DNA from: Planctomycetota bacterium
GTDB lineage: Bacteria > Planctomycetota > SZUA-567
Reading direction: 5' to 3'
NCBI GenBank assembly: GCA_031261425.1
Contig: JAISJR010000069.1
Coordinates: forward strand, 1 to 45,024
DNA: 45,024 nucleotides
In this document: positions 1 through 6,960 of the stretch, one piece after another
Layout of the letters: each line of letters begins with the position of its first letter
How positions within the stretch are numbered: the first letter of the stretch is position 1
The notes under the pieces: model-generated
Database searches by the model: none
The model's input: the letters and a program-made list of their open reading frames with translations, nothing else
Told to the model about the DNA's origin: nothing
Made by a program: the position numbers and the translations under genes

Positions 1-600
1 TTGTCGTCGCCGTTAATGGCGGCGTTGGGCGTGGCGCGAAGCGTGGCTTGCAAGAATAATCTGAAACATATTGTCCGCGCCGAAATGGAACGCGCGGCGG
101 CGAACGGCGGTCGGGGAACCTCGCCGCACGCGCAAATTGACGGCTCCAGCATTTATTGGTCGCGACAGTTGCTCGGCGGCGCGACCAACTCCGGCAAAAA
201 ACTCGGCGACAGTTTTATCGACGGCGAGGCGACGGTGGGGAAAAATGCCGTTTTTTATTGCCCCAGCGCGTTGCGGGACAAAACAGATTTCGCCGGCTCA
301 CATACCTACGGAAAAAATGACGAGACCGGCGAAGCGTCGATGCACTCGCTACCGGCAAATAAAATTATTTTCGCCGACACCATCATCAACGGCGATAAGG
401 GTTATCAGGGATATGTATTCAATCCGGTAAAATTTATTAGTATCGGAACGAGCGGCAAATCCGGTTTGCATTTGCGTCATAATAATTCGCTGAACGCCGC
501 GTTTGCCGACGGGCGGGTAGAAACCATTCGGCGGGGCGATTTCGCGAAATACGGCATTAAAGTCGCGTTCGACGCCGACCTCAAAGAAGTCAAACCTTGA
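1..600 (+). CDS. Pseudopilin-like protein, 5' truncated by the window edge
   Basis: The visible 199 residues lack the hydrophobic prepilin N-terminus and open with a segment (LMAALGVARSVACKNNLKHI) that normally follows it, so the gene almost certainly starts before base 1. Near the end the motif RHNNSLNAAFADG gives His, nine residues, then Asp-Gly: the H-X9-DG signature of the large pseudopilin families of Planctomycetota, Verrucomicrobiota and Lentisphaerota. Such proteins carry a type II secretion-like methylation signal at the N-terminus, and their roles are mostly unknown. The 3' end, with a TGA stop at 598-600, looks intact. The next genes belong to a different, accessory block. Confidence 0.75.
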   Translation: MSSPLMAALGVARSVACKNNLKHIVRAEMERAAANGGRGTSPHAQIDGSSIYWSRQLLGGATNSGKKLGDSFIDGEATVGKNAVFYCPSALRDKTDFAGSHTYGKNDETGEASMHSLPANKIIFADTIINGDKGYQGYVFNPVKFISIGTSGKSGLHLRHNNSLNAAFADGRVETIRRGDFAKYGIKVAFDADLKEVKP

Positions 601-689
601 TGGACTCCTCACCTCGCGCCGCCACGCGGTTATTGATTGATGCCGGCAATTAGCGCGTCAAATTCGCGCTGTCCGCCGGCGACGGCGTA

Positions 690-923
690 TTGGCGATAAC
701 CGCTTGTCCGACCGCCGACCTCGGCGCGGGCGAATTGCCGGACGCGCTACATATTGCATTGGCGACTTTGGCGAATTGCGATTGCGTAGTTTCGTGGAAT
801 TGCAAGCACATTGTGACCTTGCGAGCATTGGGCGCGGTCAACGAAGTTAATAGGGAACGCGGGCTTAAAATGATTGGATTGCTTACCCCAGAAAGTGTGA
901 AAGGAGACGACGATGAATTTTGA
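690..923 (+). pseudogene. C-terminal fragment of a PIN-domain toxin
   Basis: The segment DALHIALATLANCDCVVSWN followed by KHIV is the C-terminal half of a PIN-domain ribonuclease of the VapC-like type. The DA-H and SWN-KH blocks carry the distal acidic and conserved positions. The N-terminal half, with the LETSVISD-type first catalytic aspartate, is absent: bases 601-690 contain stops and no homology I recognise. It is therefore most likely a remnant. Its last codons overlap the next small gene by 11 bases (shared GATGAATTTTGA), exactly as in the second copy at 1673, so the two were once translationally coupled. Confidence 0.65.
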
Positions 924-1092
924 CATTGACGAGATTCACCAAGTCCGAGAAAACATTGCGGAACGTTGGTCAAAGATGACGAAAGAGGAAGCGCGAGCGG
1001 ATTCGCAAAAGCGCGTGAACGAAGTCATTCGTCTCGGTAGAGAAGGACTGAAAAAACGCGCGATGAATATTCGCCGTTTTGCTTTGGCGTAA
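913..1092 (+). CDS. Small partner protein of a PIN module, copy A (59 aa)
   Basis: This is a 59-residue protein beginning MNFDIDEIHQVRENIAERW and ending IRRFALA. A paralogue lies at 1663 with the same start, the same HQVR motif and the ending IRRFSLA. Both overlap the end of a PIN-domain ORF by 11 bases and have a GGAG-type ribosome site inside that ORF (aaggagacg upstream). Small charged proteins beginning with an I-H-x-x-R helix are commonly found next to PIN genes of this type, so an antitoxin or partner role is inferred from position. No DNA-binding motif is evident. Since its PIN partner is broken, it may be a leftover. Confidence 0.6.
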   Translation: MNFDIDEIHQVRENIAERWSKMTKEEARADSQKRVNEVIRLGREGLKKRAMNIRRFALA

Positions 1093-1101
1093 AGTTAAAA
1101 G

Positions 1102-1121
1102 CCGTCGCCGCAGGGCGACGG
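1102..1121. other. Hairpin after partner copy A
   Basis: CCGTCGCC and GGCGACGG form a perfect 8-bp stem with a short GCAG-type loop just after the copy A stop. The same stem after copy B (1845) is followed by T residues and looks like a terminator. Here the T tract is missing and the next PIN fragment starts five bases later, which supports a duplication/deletion join at this point. Confidence 0.5.
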
Positions 1122-1125
1122 AACG

Positions 1126-1347
1126 ATGATGAAAAAGAAAAAACGGATTTATCTTGAAACGTCGGTCATTAGCGACCTTGATGCCGATGACCGTCCCGAC
1201 TTAATGGCGGAAAGTTGGCGACTGTGGTCTTGTCTTAACGAGTTTGAGGTTGTAATCGGTTCGCCGGTATTTGATGAACTGTTCGCGTGTTACCCCGCCA
1301 GCCGCGCCGCCAAACTCAACACCATCGACGCGCTCCGGTATGAGTAG
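1126..1347 (+). pseudogene. N-terminal fragment of a PIN-domain toxin
   Basis: The 73 residues begin with MMKKKKRIYLETSVISDL, the first beta strand and catalytic aspartate region of a PIN ribonuclease. They continue through a block (VVIGSPVFDELFACY) typical of the first half of the fold. The frame stops at TAG right after IDALRYE, where a whole protein would need about 60 more residues with the remaining acidic residues. Those residues are found in a separate ORF 60 bases downstream. The gene is therefore split, with the middle of the domain missing. Confidence 0.65.
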
Positions 1348-1406
1348 GGTTTTTAGCATTTCATCCGGTAGCCAAATTTTAGTTATACTTATTTTTTGCT
1401 TACTTT

Positions 1407-1673
1407 ATGAGAACGGCAATGAAAAGAACTTTAGGGCAAATCATTGAGAAAATCGGTCGCGGCGGATTGAAAAAGAAAAGCGCGGTTGACGCGCTACATA
1501 TCGCGTTGGCGACGTTGGCGGAATGCGATTATGTGGTTTCGTGGAATTGCAAGCACATAGTCGTCGCGCAAGCAATGGAAGTAATCGAATTAGTGAACTG
1601 CGAGCGCGGGTTAAAACAAGTTCGGCTGGTAACGCCGACAATACTTTTAGGAGGGCAAGACGATGAACTTTGA
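1407..1673 (+). pseudogene. PIN C-terminal half joined to an unrelated N-terminus
   Basis: Residues from about 26 onward (VDALHIALATLAECDYVVSW, then NCKHIV) match the C-terminal PIN half seen at 690. The first 25 residues (MRTAMKRTLGQIIEKIGRGG, then lysine-rich) do not resemble any PIN domain and may come from a different gene or from out-of-frame sequence. The catalytic N-terminal aspartate is absent, so nuclease activity is unlikely unless this piece assembles with the fragment at 1126. The ORF overlaps partner copy B by 11 bases. Confidence 0.55.
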
Positions 1674-1836
1674 CATTGACGACATTCACCAAGTGCGATT
1701 GGAACTGGTCGAACGGCGAGCGAAAATGAGTCCGGCGGAAGCGAAGGCGGACGAGGCAAAGCGAGTGAATGATTTTTTGGGATTAAGTAAGGAAGTGAAA
1801 AAGAAGCGAGCAATCCGCCGTTTTTCTTTGGCGTAA
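1663..1836 (+). CDS. Small partner protein of a PIN module, copy B (57 aa)
   Basis: This is a paralogue of the protein at 913. It starts MNFDIDDIHQVRLELVERRA and ends KKRAIRRFSLA, and is highly charged without membrane segments. The ATG lies inside the end of the preceding PIN ORF, after aggagggc, giving a good ribosome site. The shared 11-base overlap in both copies indicates the pair moved or duplicated as a unit. Its function as a toxin partner is inferred from position only. A hairpin with T residues follows the stop. Confidence 0.6.
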   Translation: MNFDIDDIHQVRLELVERRAKMSPAEAKADEAKRVNDFLGLSKEVKKKRAIRRFSLA

Positions 1837-1844
1837 AGTTAAAA

Positions 1845-1875
1845 GTCGTCGCCGCAGGGCGACGGCTTTTATTTT
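1845..1875 (+). terminator. Rho-independent terminator after PIN module
   Basis: GTCGTCGCC pairs with GGCGACGGC (one G-T pair) around a four-base loop and is followed by ttttatttt. It ends the PIN/partner block and separates it from the convergent gene that ends at 1889. Confidence 0.7.
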
Positions 1876-1888
1876 GGATTTCACACAC

Positions 1889-2506
1889 TCACGCCCATAA
1901 AAAATGACGAACAAGCGGCAAATAAAAAGTGATAGACAGAATCGTAAAAAGCGGCGCAATCGCGATAACCGTCAAGGTGTATGGTTTGTCCCGAAGAGAC
2001 GGAACGACGGCGTATAGAATCCCGCCGACGCCTGTTGTCCACACGACTGCGGTCGCGCCAAGCCATCGCCAGACATCAAACGTTTGCACCAGCGTTTGCA
2101 TTTCTTGCCAAGCGCCGACGGCGTTATCGGCAATAAATAATCCGCCAACAAAACCCAACAACACCACAAGGAGAATCTGCCGCAAAGTTGGGCGGCGTAG
2201 CCCCACGCGCTTCTTTGCTTCGGCAACTAATTCTAACGATTCAGAGAGGCGATTTTCGAGAAGTTCGAGGTTTTTTCTCTCCTCCGTCGCCGACAAAGTT
2301 GCATCTGCGGTTTTCAATTTTTCGCTTTCAGTTTTTGCAATGAAATCGGCAAGCGCAGTATCACAAAGTTGCGAAAAAGACATCTCTTTTTTAGTGGCAA
2401 AATCCCGCGCTCTTGCCAGCGTATTTGCTTGAAAACCGACGGAAACCGGGATTTTAATTTGCACGTCAGGAATCGCTTTGCTTAATTTTTTCTTGACCCT
2501 TGCCAT
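1889..2506 (-). CDS. RHH-like N-terminus with C-terminal membrane segments
   Basis: The protein has 205 residues. Its N-terminal 60 residues (KIPVSVGFQANTLARARDFA, then a helical stretch) look like a ribbon-helix-helix or relaxosome-accessory segment. A charged, probably coiled-coil stretch follows (about 60-100), then three hydrophobic segments around residues 108-130, 142-165 and 178-200. The ATG is preceded by aaggag at good spacing. It is transcribed divergently from the RepA-like ATPase, sharing an intergenic region with an inverted repeat. Role unknown: the layout would suit a mobilisation or maintenance protein of the integrative element. I do not recognise a named family. Confidence 0.55.
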   Translation of the reverse strand: MARVKKKLSKAIPDVQIKIPVSVGFQANTLARARDFATKKEMSFSQLCDTALADFIAKTESEKLKTADATLSATEERKNLELLENRLSESLELVAEAKKRVGLRRPTLRQILLVVLLGFVGGLFIADNAVGAWQEMQTLVQTFDVWRWLGATAVVWTTGVGGILYAVVPSLRDKPYTLTVIAIAPLFTILSITFYLPLVRHFLWA

Positions 2507-2516
2507 CTCTGATTCT

Positions 2517-2597
2517 CCTTGTTAAGAAAATAAATTTTCATTATTGTAATTGGCGGCGAGAGTTCTATATTAAGCGTAAATTTATTTCTTAACAAGG
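2517..2597. promoter_or_regulatory. Divergent promoter region with long inverted repeat
   Basis: The left arm at 2517-2537 (CCTTGTTAAGAAAATAAATT) is repeated as its reverse complement at 2578-2597 with one base missing. The arms include the ribosome-site side of both divergent genes. Between them a forward promoter can be read: TTGTAA at 2544, 16 bases, TATATT at 2566. The symmetry suggests an operator bound by a dimeric regulator, possibly the RHH-like product of the leftward gene. Confidence 0.5.
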
Positions 2598-2610
2598 GGA
2601 CGGTGCGATT

Positions 2611-3678
2611 ATGAACGGGAACGAGCAAATTTCTTTCGCGGCGCGAAACATTCTGGGGATAACCAAAGCCCCAAAGACCCAATGGGCGGTGGACGGGCTA
2701 ATTCCGGCCGGCAGGCAAACCGTAATATTCGGACAGAGTAATTGCGGCAAGTCGTTCATCGGGCTGTCGATAGCGTTAAGCGTCGCTACCGGTCAACCAT
2801 TTTTCGGTCGTAGGGTGAGGCAAGGGACAGTTGTTTACGTCGCCGGTGAGGGTGAAGATACCCTACTCCCGCGAACCGTCGCATGGAAAAATTTTCATTC
2901 GCAAGTGAAAGTGGCGGAGTCGAATTTGCTGTGTCTTTCCAGCGAAACCATTTCGTTGATGAAAGCGGAAACCGCCTATGCAATCAAACTGTGGTCAATG
3001 CGCGAAATTGAGGAAAAGGGGCTACCAACCGTCGGTTTATTCGTTTGGGACACATGGGCAAGATGCTTTGGAGGGGACGAGAACAGCAACTCTGACACCG
3101 CGCAAGGACTCAAAACGTTGGACTTGCTGAAAAAGAGTTTTCCCGACGCCGCGACGATTATCGTCCACCATACAGGAAAAGGGGATAAAAAACAAGCGCG
3201 AGGGGCAAGCGGTCTCCGATGCGGCGTTGACTGCGAGTATCGCGCCGAATTGCGCGGGAGTCGTGAATTAGCGAAGGGGAAATTGCTTTTTGAGTGCACA
3301 AAAATGCGGGGGGCTTATCCGCCGGCTTTAGAGTTCTCGGCGCAAGAAGTTGAAATAGAAACCGACGACGGCGGGACAGACACGAGTTTAGTTTTAACTT
3401 CGGCACGGGAAATTGAGCCACTGACAGATGAACCGAACGATGACGAAGCGGCGGCGACAACGGATAGACGACCGAGCGGGAAAAATCAAATTGTACTTTG
3501 GGAAGAGGTCAAACGGCGACAGGAAAATGATGAAGTGACGACTAAAACCCAACTGAAAAAACTCTTGATGAAAGACGGCGTGATGAGCGAACGGGTATTT
3601 TATTTCGCGTTCAACACGCTAATTGACGAAGGCTTTCTGGTGGAGACCGGCGACGGATTGGTGGTTGAAAAGGACTGA
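2611..3678 (+). CDS. RepA-like AAA ATPase of an integrative element
   Basis: This is a 355-residue ATPase of the AAA_25/RepA helicase type. The Walker A is GQSNCGKS (residues 41-48), the Walker B region is GLFVWDTWARC (about 143-153), and a RecA-like motif IIVHHTGKGDKKQARGASGL follows. The C-terminal 70 residues look like a winged helix (TQLKKLLMKDGVMSERVFYF). Such proteins occur in plasmids, phages and integrative elements as replication or primase-associated ATPases. The start ATG follows aaggggacgg. A hairpin-rich untranslated stretch and the excision/integration genes follow on the same strand. Confidence 0.75.
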   Translation: MNGNEQISFAARNILGITKAPKTQWAVDGLIPAGRQTVIFGQSNCGKSFIGLSIALSVATGQPFFGRRVRQGTVVYVAGEGEDTLLPRTVAWKNFHSQVKVAESNLLCLSSETISLMKAETAYAIKLWSMREIEEKGLPTVGLFVWDTWARCFGGDENSNSDTAQGLKTLDLLKKSFPDAATIIVHHTGKGDKKQARGASGLRCGVDCEYRAELRGSRELAKGKLLFECTKMRGAYPPALEFSAQEVEIETDDGGTDTSLVLTSAREIEPLTDEPNDDEAAATTDRRPSGKNQIVLWEEVKRRQENDEVTTKTQLKKLLMKDGVMSERVFYFAFNTLIDEGFLVETGDGLVVEKD

Positions 3679-3958
3679 TAAAATGTGGGTGGTGAAATTG
3701 CCCTTATATTACTACGTAATATAAGGGCAATTTTATCAGTCACCCCAACACACTGCTCCAAAGTATAGGCAAAATAGGAACTGGCGGGAATTAACCGGCA
3801 ACTGAAAACTATAAGAAAAAACAATGCTACGACCAGCGACAATATGCGACAAACTCTTGATTCTACGGGCGAAATCGGGGTTGAGAATGACAGCGGGATA
3901 GCCCGAATTTCGCGTTCACAGCCATTTTGACGGACTTTTTTAACAGAAAGGATAAACT
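3679..3958 (+). other. Gene-free stretch with 18-bp perfect inverted repeat
   Basis: Arms at 3695-3712 and 3716-3733 (AAATTGCCCTTATATTAC and its complement) flank the loop TAC. An outer pair, ACTGATAAAAT near 3673 and ATTTTATCAGT near 3731, can compete with it, and GGTGA/TCACC can extend the main stem. It may be the terminator of the RepA-like gene, but its length also suits a single-strand or replication origin of the element. The rest of the stretch shows no convincing gene. It ends with the ribosome site agaaagga of the next ORF. Confidence 0.6.
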
Positions 3959-4183
3959 ATGCCAGAATCAGAAAAACAAGGCGAGAAACCGGCTCTAATG
4001 ACCGAAAAGCAATTAGCCAACTACATCAGCGTCTGCCGGCAAACAATCAGTCGGGGGATTAACGAAGGAACAATTCCGCCGGAGGCAAAGGTAAAAATCG
4101 GTAAAAGGGCGGTTCGCTATCGACGCGACATCATCGATGCGTGGATACGGAAAAGAAGCGGCGGCAACGCCGCTCCGCTGTAA
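3959..4183 (+). CDS. Excisionase-like helix-turn-helix protein
   Basis: The protein has 74 residues. LMTEKQLANYISVCRQTISR is a helix-turn-helix segment in which QLANYI and QTISRGI form the two helices; VKIGKRAVRYRRDIIDAWIR is the wing and C-terminal strand. This is the AlpA/excisionase layout of the MerR-like superfamily, which directs excision or regulates the integrase. The start follows agaaaggataaact. It lies 40 bases before the integrase gene on the same strand, the usual arrangement in integrative elements. I infer excisionase or transcriptional activator; the sequence does not decide between them. Confidence 0.75.
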   Translation: MPESEKQGEKPALMTEKQLANYISVCRQTISRGINEGTIPPEAKVKIGKRAVRYRRDIIDAWIRKRSGGNAAPL

Positions 4184-4222
4184 ATCTAAAAAATCAAACA
4201 ACCACACACAAAGGGGAAAACA

Positions 4223-5872
4223 ATGGGCGCAATGGGCGGAGTCATAAAACGCAAACGCAAAAAAGACGGGAAGAGTGTAACTGACGCTAACTGGACAGTC
4301 CGTTTTGCTGACGCTAACGGCAAGTGGCGGAGCATACCGGCGTTCGCCGACAAACACACCAGCGAGCAATTAAAACTGAACATTCAACACCTTGTCGATT
4401 TGCAAAAAGGCGGAAGCGGTATTGATGCCGACGCAATGAAATTCATTGCGACTTGCGGCAAGGACATTCGCGAGCGTTTGGCGGAGTTGAACATCATTGC
4501 GCCGGAACGAGCGGCGGCGGGAGAGGAACTGGTTTGCCACATTGACAAATACATTAACAGTCCTTTTAGCACGAAAAATACTCCCGCCTACGTTGCTGAA
4601 ACGCGCAACAAATTGCTGACGCTTGCCCGCGACTGCAAATGGAAGAAATTGTCGGACATCACCGCGCCTGATTTTGAACAATGGCGTTCAGACCTGCAAA
4701 AAAAAGGCAAGAAGGTCAAAGGCACGTCGGCGGCGAAATTGAATCGCCACAAATCGGCATTGGAAGGTTTCTGTAAATGGGCGGTGCGGACGAAACGCTT
4801 ATCCGCGAATCCGATGCTGTATGTTTCGCAACTTAACGAGGACGCCGACCGCCGCTATGAGCGGCGCGTGCTAATCGAAATGGAGTTGCAATTGCTCATC
4901 ATTGCGACAAAGGCAAGCGATAAAATTATTCACGGATTAAATGGATGCGAACGAGCGTTGCTTTATCGGACGGCGTTGCTCACGGCGTTTCGTTACACGG
5001 AATTGATGTCGTTGACGAAAGCGGATTTTGATTTGACGCGAGCAACGGTAACGATTCGCGGCGAGTTTGCCAAAAATAAAAAAACGGCGACAAACTCAAT
5101 TTCGCCGGAGTTGGCAGACGAATTACGAGCGTGGTTTAACGAAATACCGGACGGGATGCCTGTGTTCAAGAGATGCGCGGACAAGAAAGGGGCAAAAATG
5201 TTGCGACTGGATTTAGCGGCGGCAGGAATCGCCTGCAAAGACGCCGGCGGCAAGGTGGCTGACTTCCATTCGTTACGCCACACGGCGATTACGCGATTTA
5301 TATTGAGCGGTCATTCGTGGACGGAGGCGGTGGAATATGCCCGGCATTCCGACCCGAAGTTGACGCGCAAACGGTATGGACATTTAGAGGGCAACAGATT
5401 TGCGGCGGCAATTCAAGGGTTGGATATTCACGGCATAAAACCGCAAGCCGAACCGGCATTATCGGCATTTGCGCCGGACTGTATAGCGCTTCGCGCCACC
5501 GGCACGGACGACGCGACGGCGGCAACGCTTCCGCCGATGGACTCGCGCAGGGACTCATTCTCCGGCGGCGTAAAGACGGTTTATGCGACAATGAGCGACA
5601 CTGTATCGAAAAACCGGAGTGAAATTAGGGACTCACGCAGGGACTCATTTGTTGCCAATTCGGGCGAAACTCGCGGCGTTTTAGAGCAACCGCCGGCGAC
5701 GATTTGCGACGTGGTGCGACATCAAGCAAACGCGGACTGTATAGCGTTTCCACCGCAAAAAATGCTGGAAAAAATTGGCGCGCCGGAAGGGTTTCGAACC
5801 CCTGACCTACGGATTAGAAATCCGTGGCTCTATCCAACTGAGCTACCGGCGCAAACGCGCCGCGTATTCTAA
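4223..5872 (+). CDS. Tyrosine recombinase (integrase) running across a tRNA gene
   Basis: The 549-residue protein has a SAM-like core-binding domain (about 95-195) and a phage integrase catalytic domain. The first arginine is in TALLTAFRYTELMSL, the H-x-x-R box is FHSLRHTAITRF, and the nucleophile tyrosine follows the ARHSDPKLTRKRYGH motif. The ATG at 4223 is preceded by aaggggaaaaca. After about residue 400 the sequence is a low-conservation tail containing DSRRDSF twice. The last 36 residues (including APEGFRTPDLRIRNPW) are antisense translation of the tRNA-Arg gene and downstream DNA. The reading frame was probably shaped by integration at the tRNA 3' end. Confidence 0.85.
   Translation: MGAMGGVIKRKRKKDGKSVTDANWTVRFADANGKWRSIPAFADKHTSEQLKLNIQHLVDLQKGGSGIDADAMKFIATCGKDIRERLAELNIIAPERAAAGEELVCHIDKYINSPFSTKNTPAYVAETRNKLLTLARDCKWKKLSDITAPDFEQWRSDLQKKGKKVKGTSAAKLNRHKSALEGFCKWAVRTKRLSANPMLYVSQLNEDADRRYERRVLIEMELQLLIIATKASDKIIHGLNGCERALLYRTALLTAFRYTELMSLTKADFDLTRATVTIRGEFAKNKKTATNSISPELADELRAWFNEIPDGMPVFKRCADKKGAKMLRLDLAAAGIACKDAGGKVADFHSLRHTAITRFILSGHSWTEAVEYARHSDPKLTRKRYGHLEGNRFAAAIQGLDIHGIKPQAEPALSAFAPDCIALRATGTDDATAATLPPMDSRRDSFSGGVKTVYATMSDTVSKNRSEIRDSRRDSFVANSGETRGVLEQPPATICDVVRHQANADCIAFPPQKMLEKIGAPEGFRTPDLRIRNPWLYPTELPAQTRRVF
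5780..5852 (-). tRNA. tRNA-Arg (TCT anticodon)
   Basis: Read on the minus strand, the acceptor GCGCCGG pairs with CCGGCGC. The D arm is GCTCAGTTGGATAGAGC, the anticodon stem ACGGA/TCCGT encloses TTTCTAA (anticodon TCT), and the T arm has TTCGAAA. No CCA is encoded directly after the acceptor. The 3' end faces the integrase gene, the classic attachment-site orientation. The integrase ORF runs antisense across the whole tRNA. Confidence 0.95.
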
Positions 5873-5985
5873 AAAGACGCCTAATTGTCGCAATGCTCGC
5901 GGTTATGCTTCGCGGGGTTCAAAATCAACCCGTCGGCGTTATACTCCGTTCGTTTCGCGTTACTTCCCGCTCATTGGCAAATCCG

Positions 5986-6960
5986 ATGTTTTATCTTTTA
6001 TTAGTATTGCTCACGTTGTTGTTTTCGGGATTTTTCAGCGCGCTCGAAACGTCGATGTATAGCGCCAATCATTTGCGGTTGCTTGAAGCCGACCGCGCCG
6101 GCGACCCCGCCGCGAAACGCGCCGTGCGGATGCTTAAAGACGTGCCGTTCGCGCTCGCCACCGTGCTGGTCGGCAACAATGTCGCCAACGGACTCGGCAC
6201 GCAATTTTTTTCCTACTACTTGCTCGACGCCGGCGTCAAAGATTGCGAATTGGTAACGATGTCGGTCATCGTGCCGCTGTTTTTCTTTTTCGGCGAAACG
6301 TTGCCGAAACAATACGCCTATCGCCACGCCGACGGAATGTTGTTGCGCTCGCAGGGCGTTTTCGGCTGGACGCAAACGGCGTTGTATCCGGTGGCGGCGC
6401 TGTTGAATTTATTGGGGCGTTGGACGCGCGCGTTTTTGGCGAAGTCCGGCTGGCAAACGGTCAAAGCCGAAGGACGCGCCGCCGTGCGGGAAAATCTCGA
6501 GAATTTTTATCGCGAGGGCTACCTCACGCCGGCGCAAAAAGCGATGACCGCCCAAATTATGCAAATCGAAGACCGGCGGGTGGGCGCGGTGATGCAACCG
6601 TTGGACGCCGCGCTGGTCATCGCGGAAGACACGCCCGCGTTTGTCGCCGGTCAGACGATTATGCGCGGCGGCGGCAAGCAGGCGTTATTGGTCAATCGCG
6701 ACAAGCAATGCACGGGGAAAATGGTCGGCTTGAATTCGCTGATTGCCGCCGACAAAAGCGCGGCGGTGAAAAATTACGCGCGCGGAATTTTGCGGTTCGA
6801 CGCGCGCGCGCCGGTCGGCGTCGTGTTGCACAAAATGCGCGCCAACGGCGCGGGTTTAGCCCTCGTGGAAAAAAATAATCGCGTCGTCGGCGCGGTCAGC
6901 ATCAACCGTCTCGTCGGTTGCGTCATCACCGGCATCGAAAAAAACGCGGGGTGGGAGTGA
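5986..6960 (+). CDS. CNNM/DUF21 family transmembrane protein
   Basis: From the ATG at 5986 the protein has 324 residues. The start is chosen because the membrane domain begins at once (MFYLLLVLLTLLFSGFFSA). The N-terminal 180 residues form a CNNM (DUF21) domain with the typical ETSMYSANHLRL and VLVGNNVANGLGT segments. The C-terminal half shows a CBS-pair-like region (VGAVMQPLDAALVIAEDTPA onward). CNNM/CorC proteins act in magnesium or cobalt transport; no CorC_HlyC transporter-associated domain is obvious at the end. Its 3' end carries a 25-bp sequence repeated 592 bases downstream. No strong ribosome site is visible. Confidence 0.75.
   Translation: MFYLLLVLLTLLFSGFFSALETSMYSANHLRLLEADRAGDPAAKRAVRMLKDVPFALATVLVGNNVANGLGTQFFSYYLLDAGVKDCELVTMSVIVPLFFFFGETLPKQYAYRHADGMLLRSQGVFGWTQTALYPVAALLNLLGRWTRAFLAKSGWQTVKAEGRAAVRENLENFYREGYLTPAQKAMTAQIMQIEDRRVGAVMQPLDAALVIAEDTPAFVAGQTIMRGGGKQALLVNRDKQCTGKMVGLNSLIAADKSAAVKNYARGILRFDARAPVGVVLHKMRANGAGLALVEKNNRVVGAVSINRLVGCVITGIEKNAGWE

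Noticed and set aside
690-923. Intact VapC toxin with start at 690
   Set aside because: The first half of the PIN fold, including the first catalytic aspartate, is missing and upstream sequence has stops.
3844-3930. 28-codon ORF (MRQTLDSTGEIGVEND...) between the RepA-like and excisionase genes
   Set aside because: No ribosome site, short, and no sign of conservation; treated as non-coding leader.
5317-5622. Second ORF inside the integrase gene (101 aa)
   Set aside because: It is an out-of-frame shadow; the integrase frame carries all catalytic motifs.
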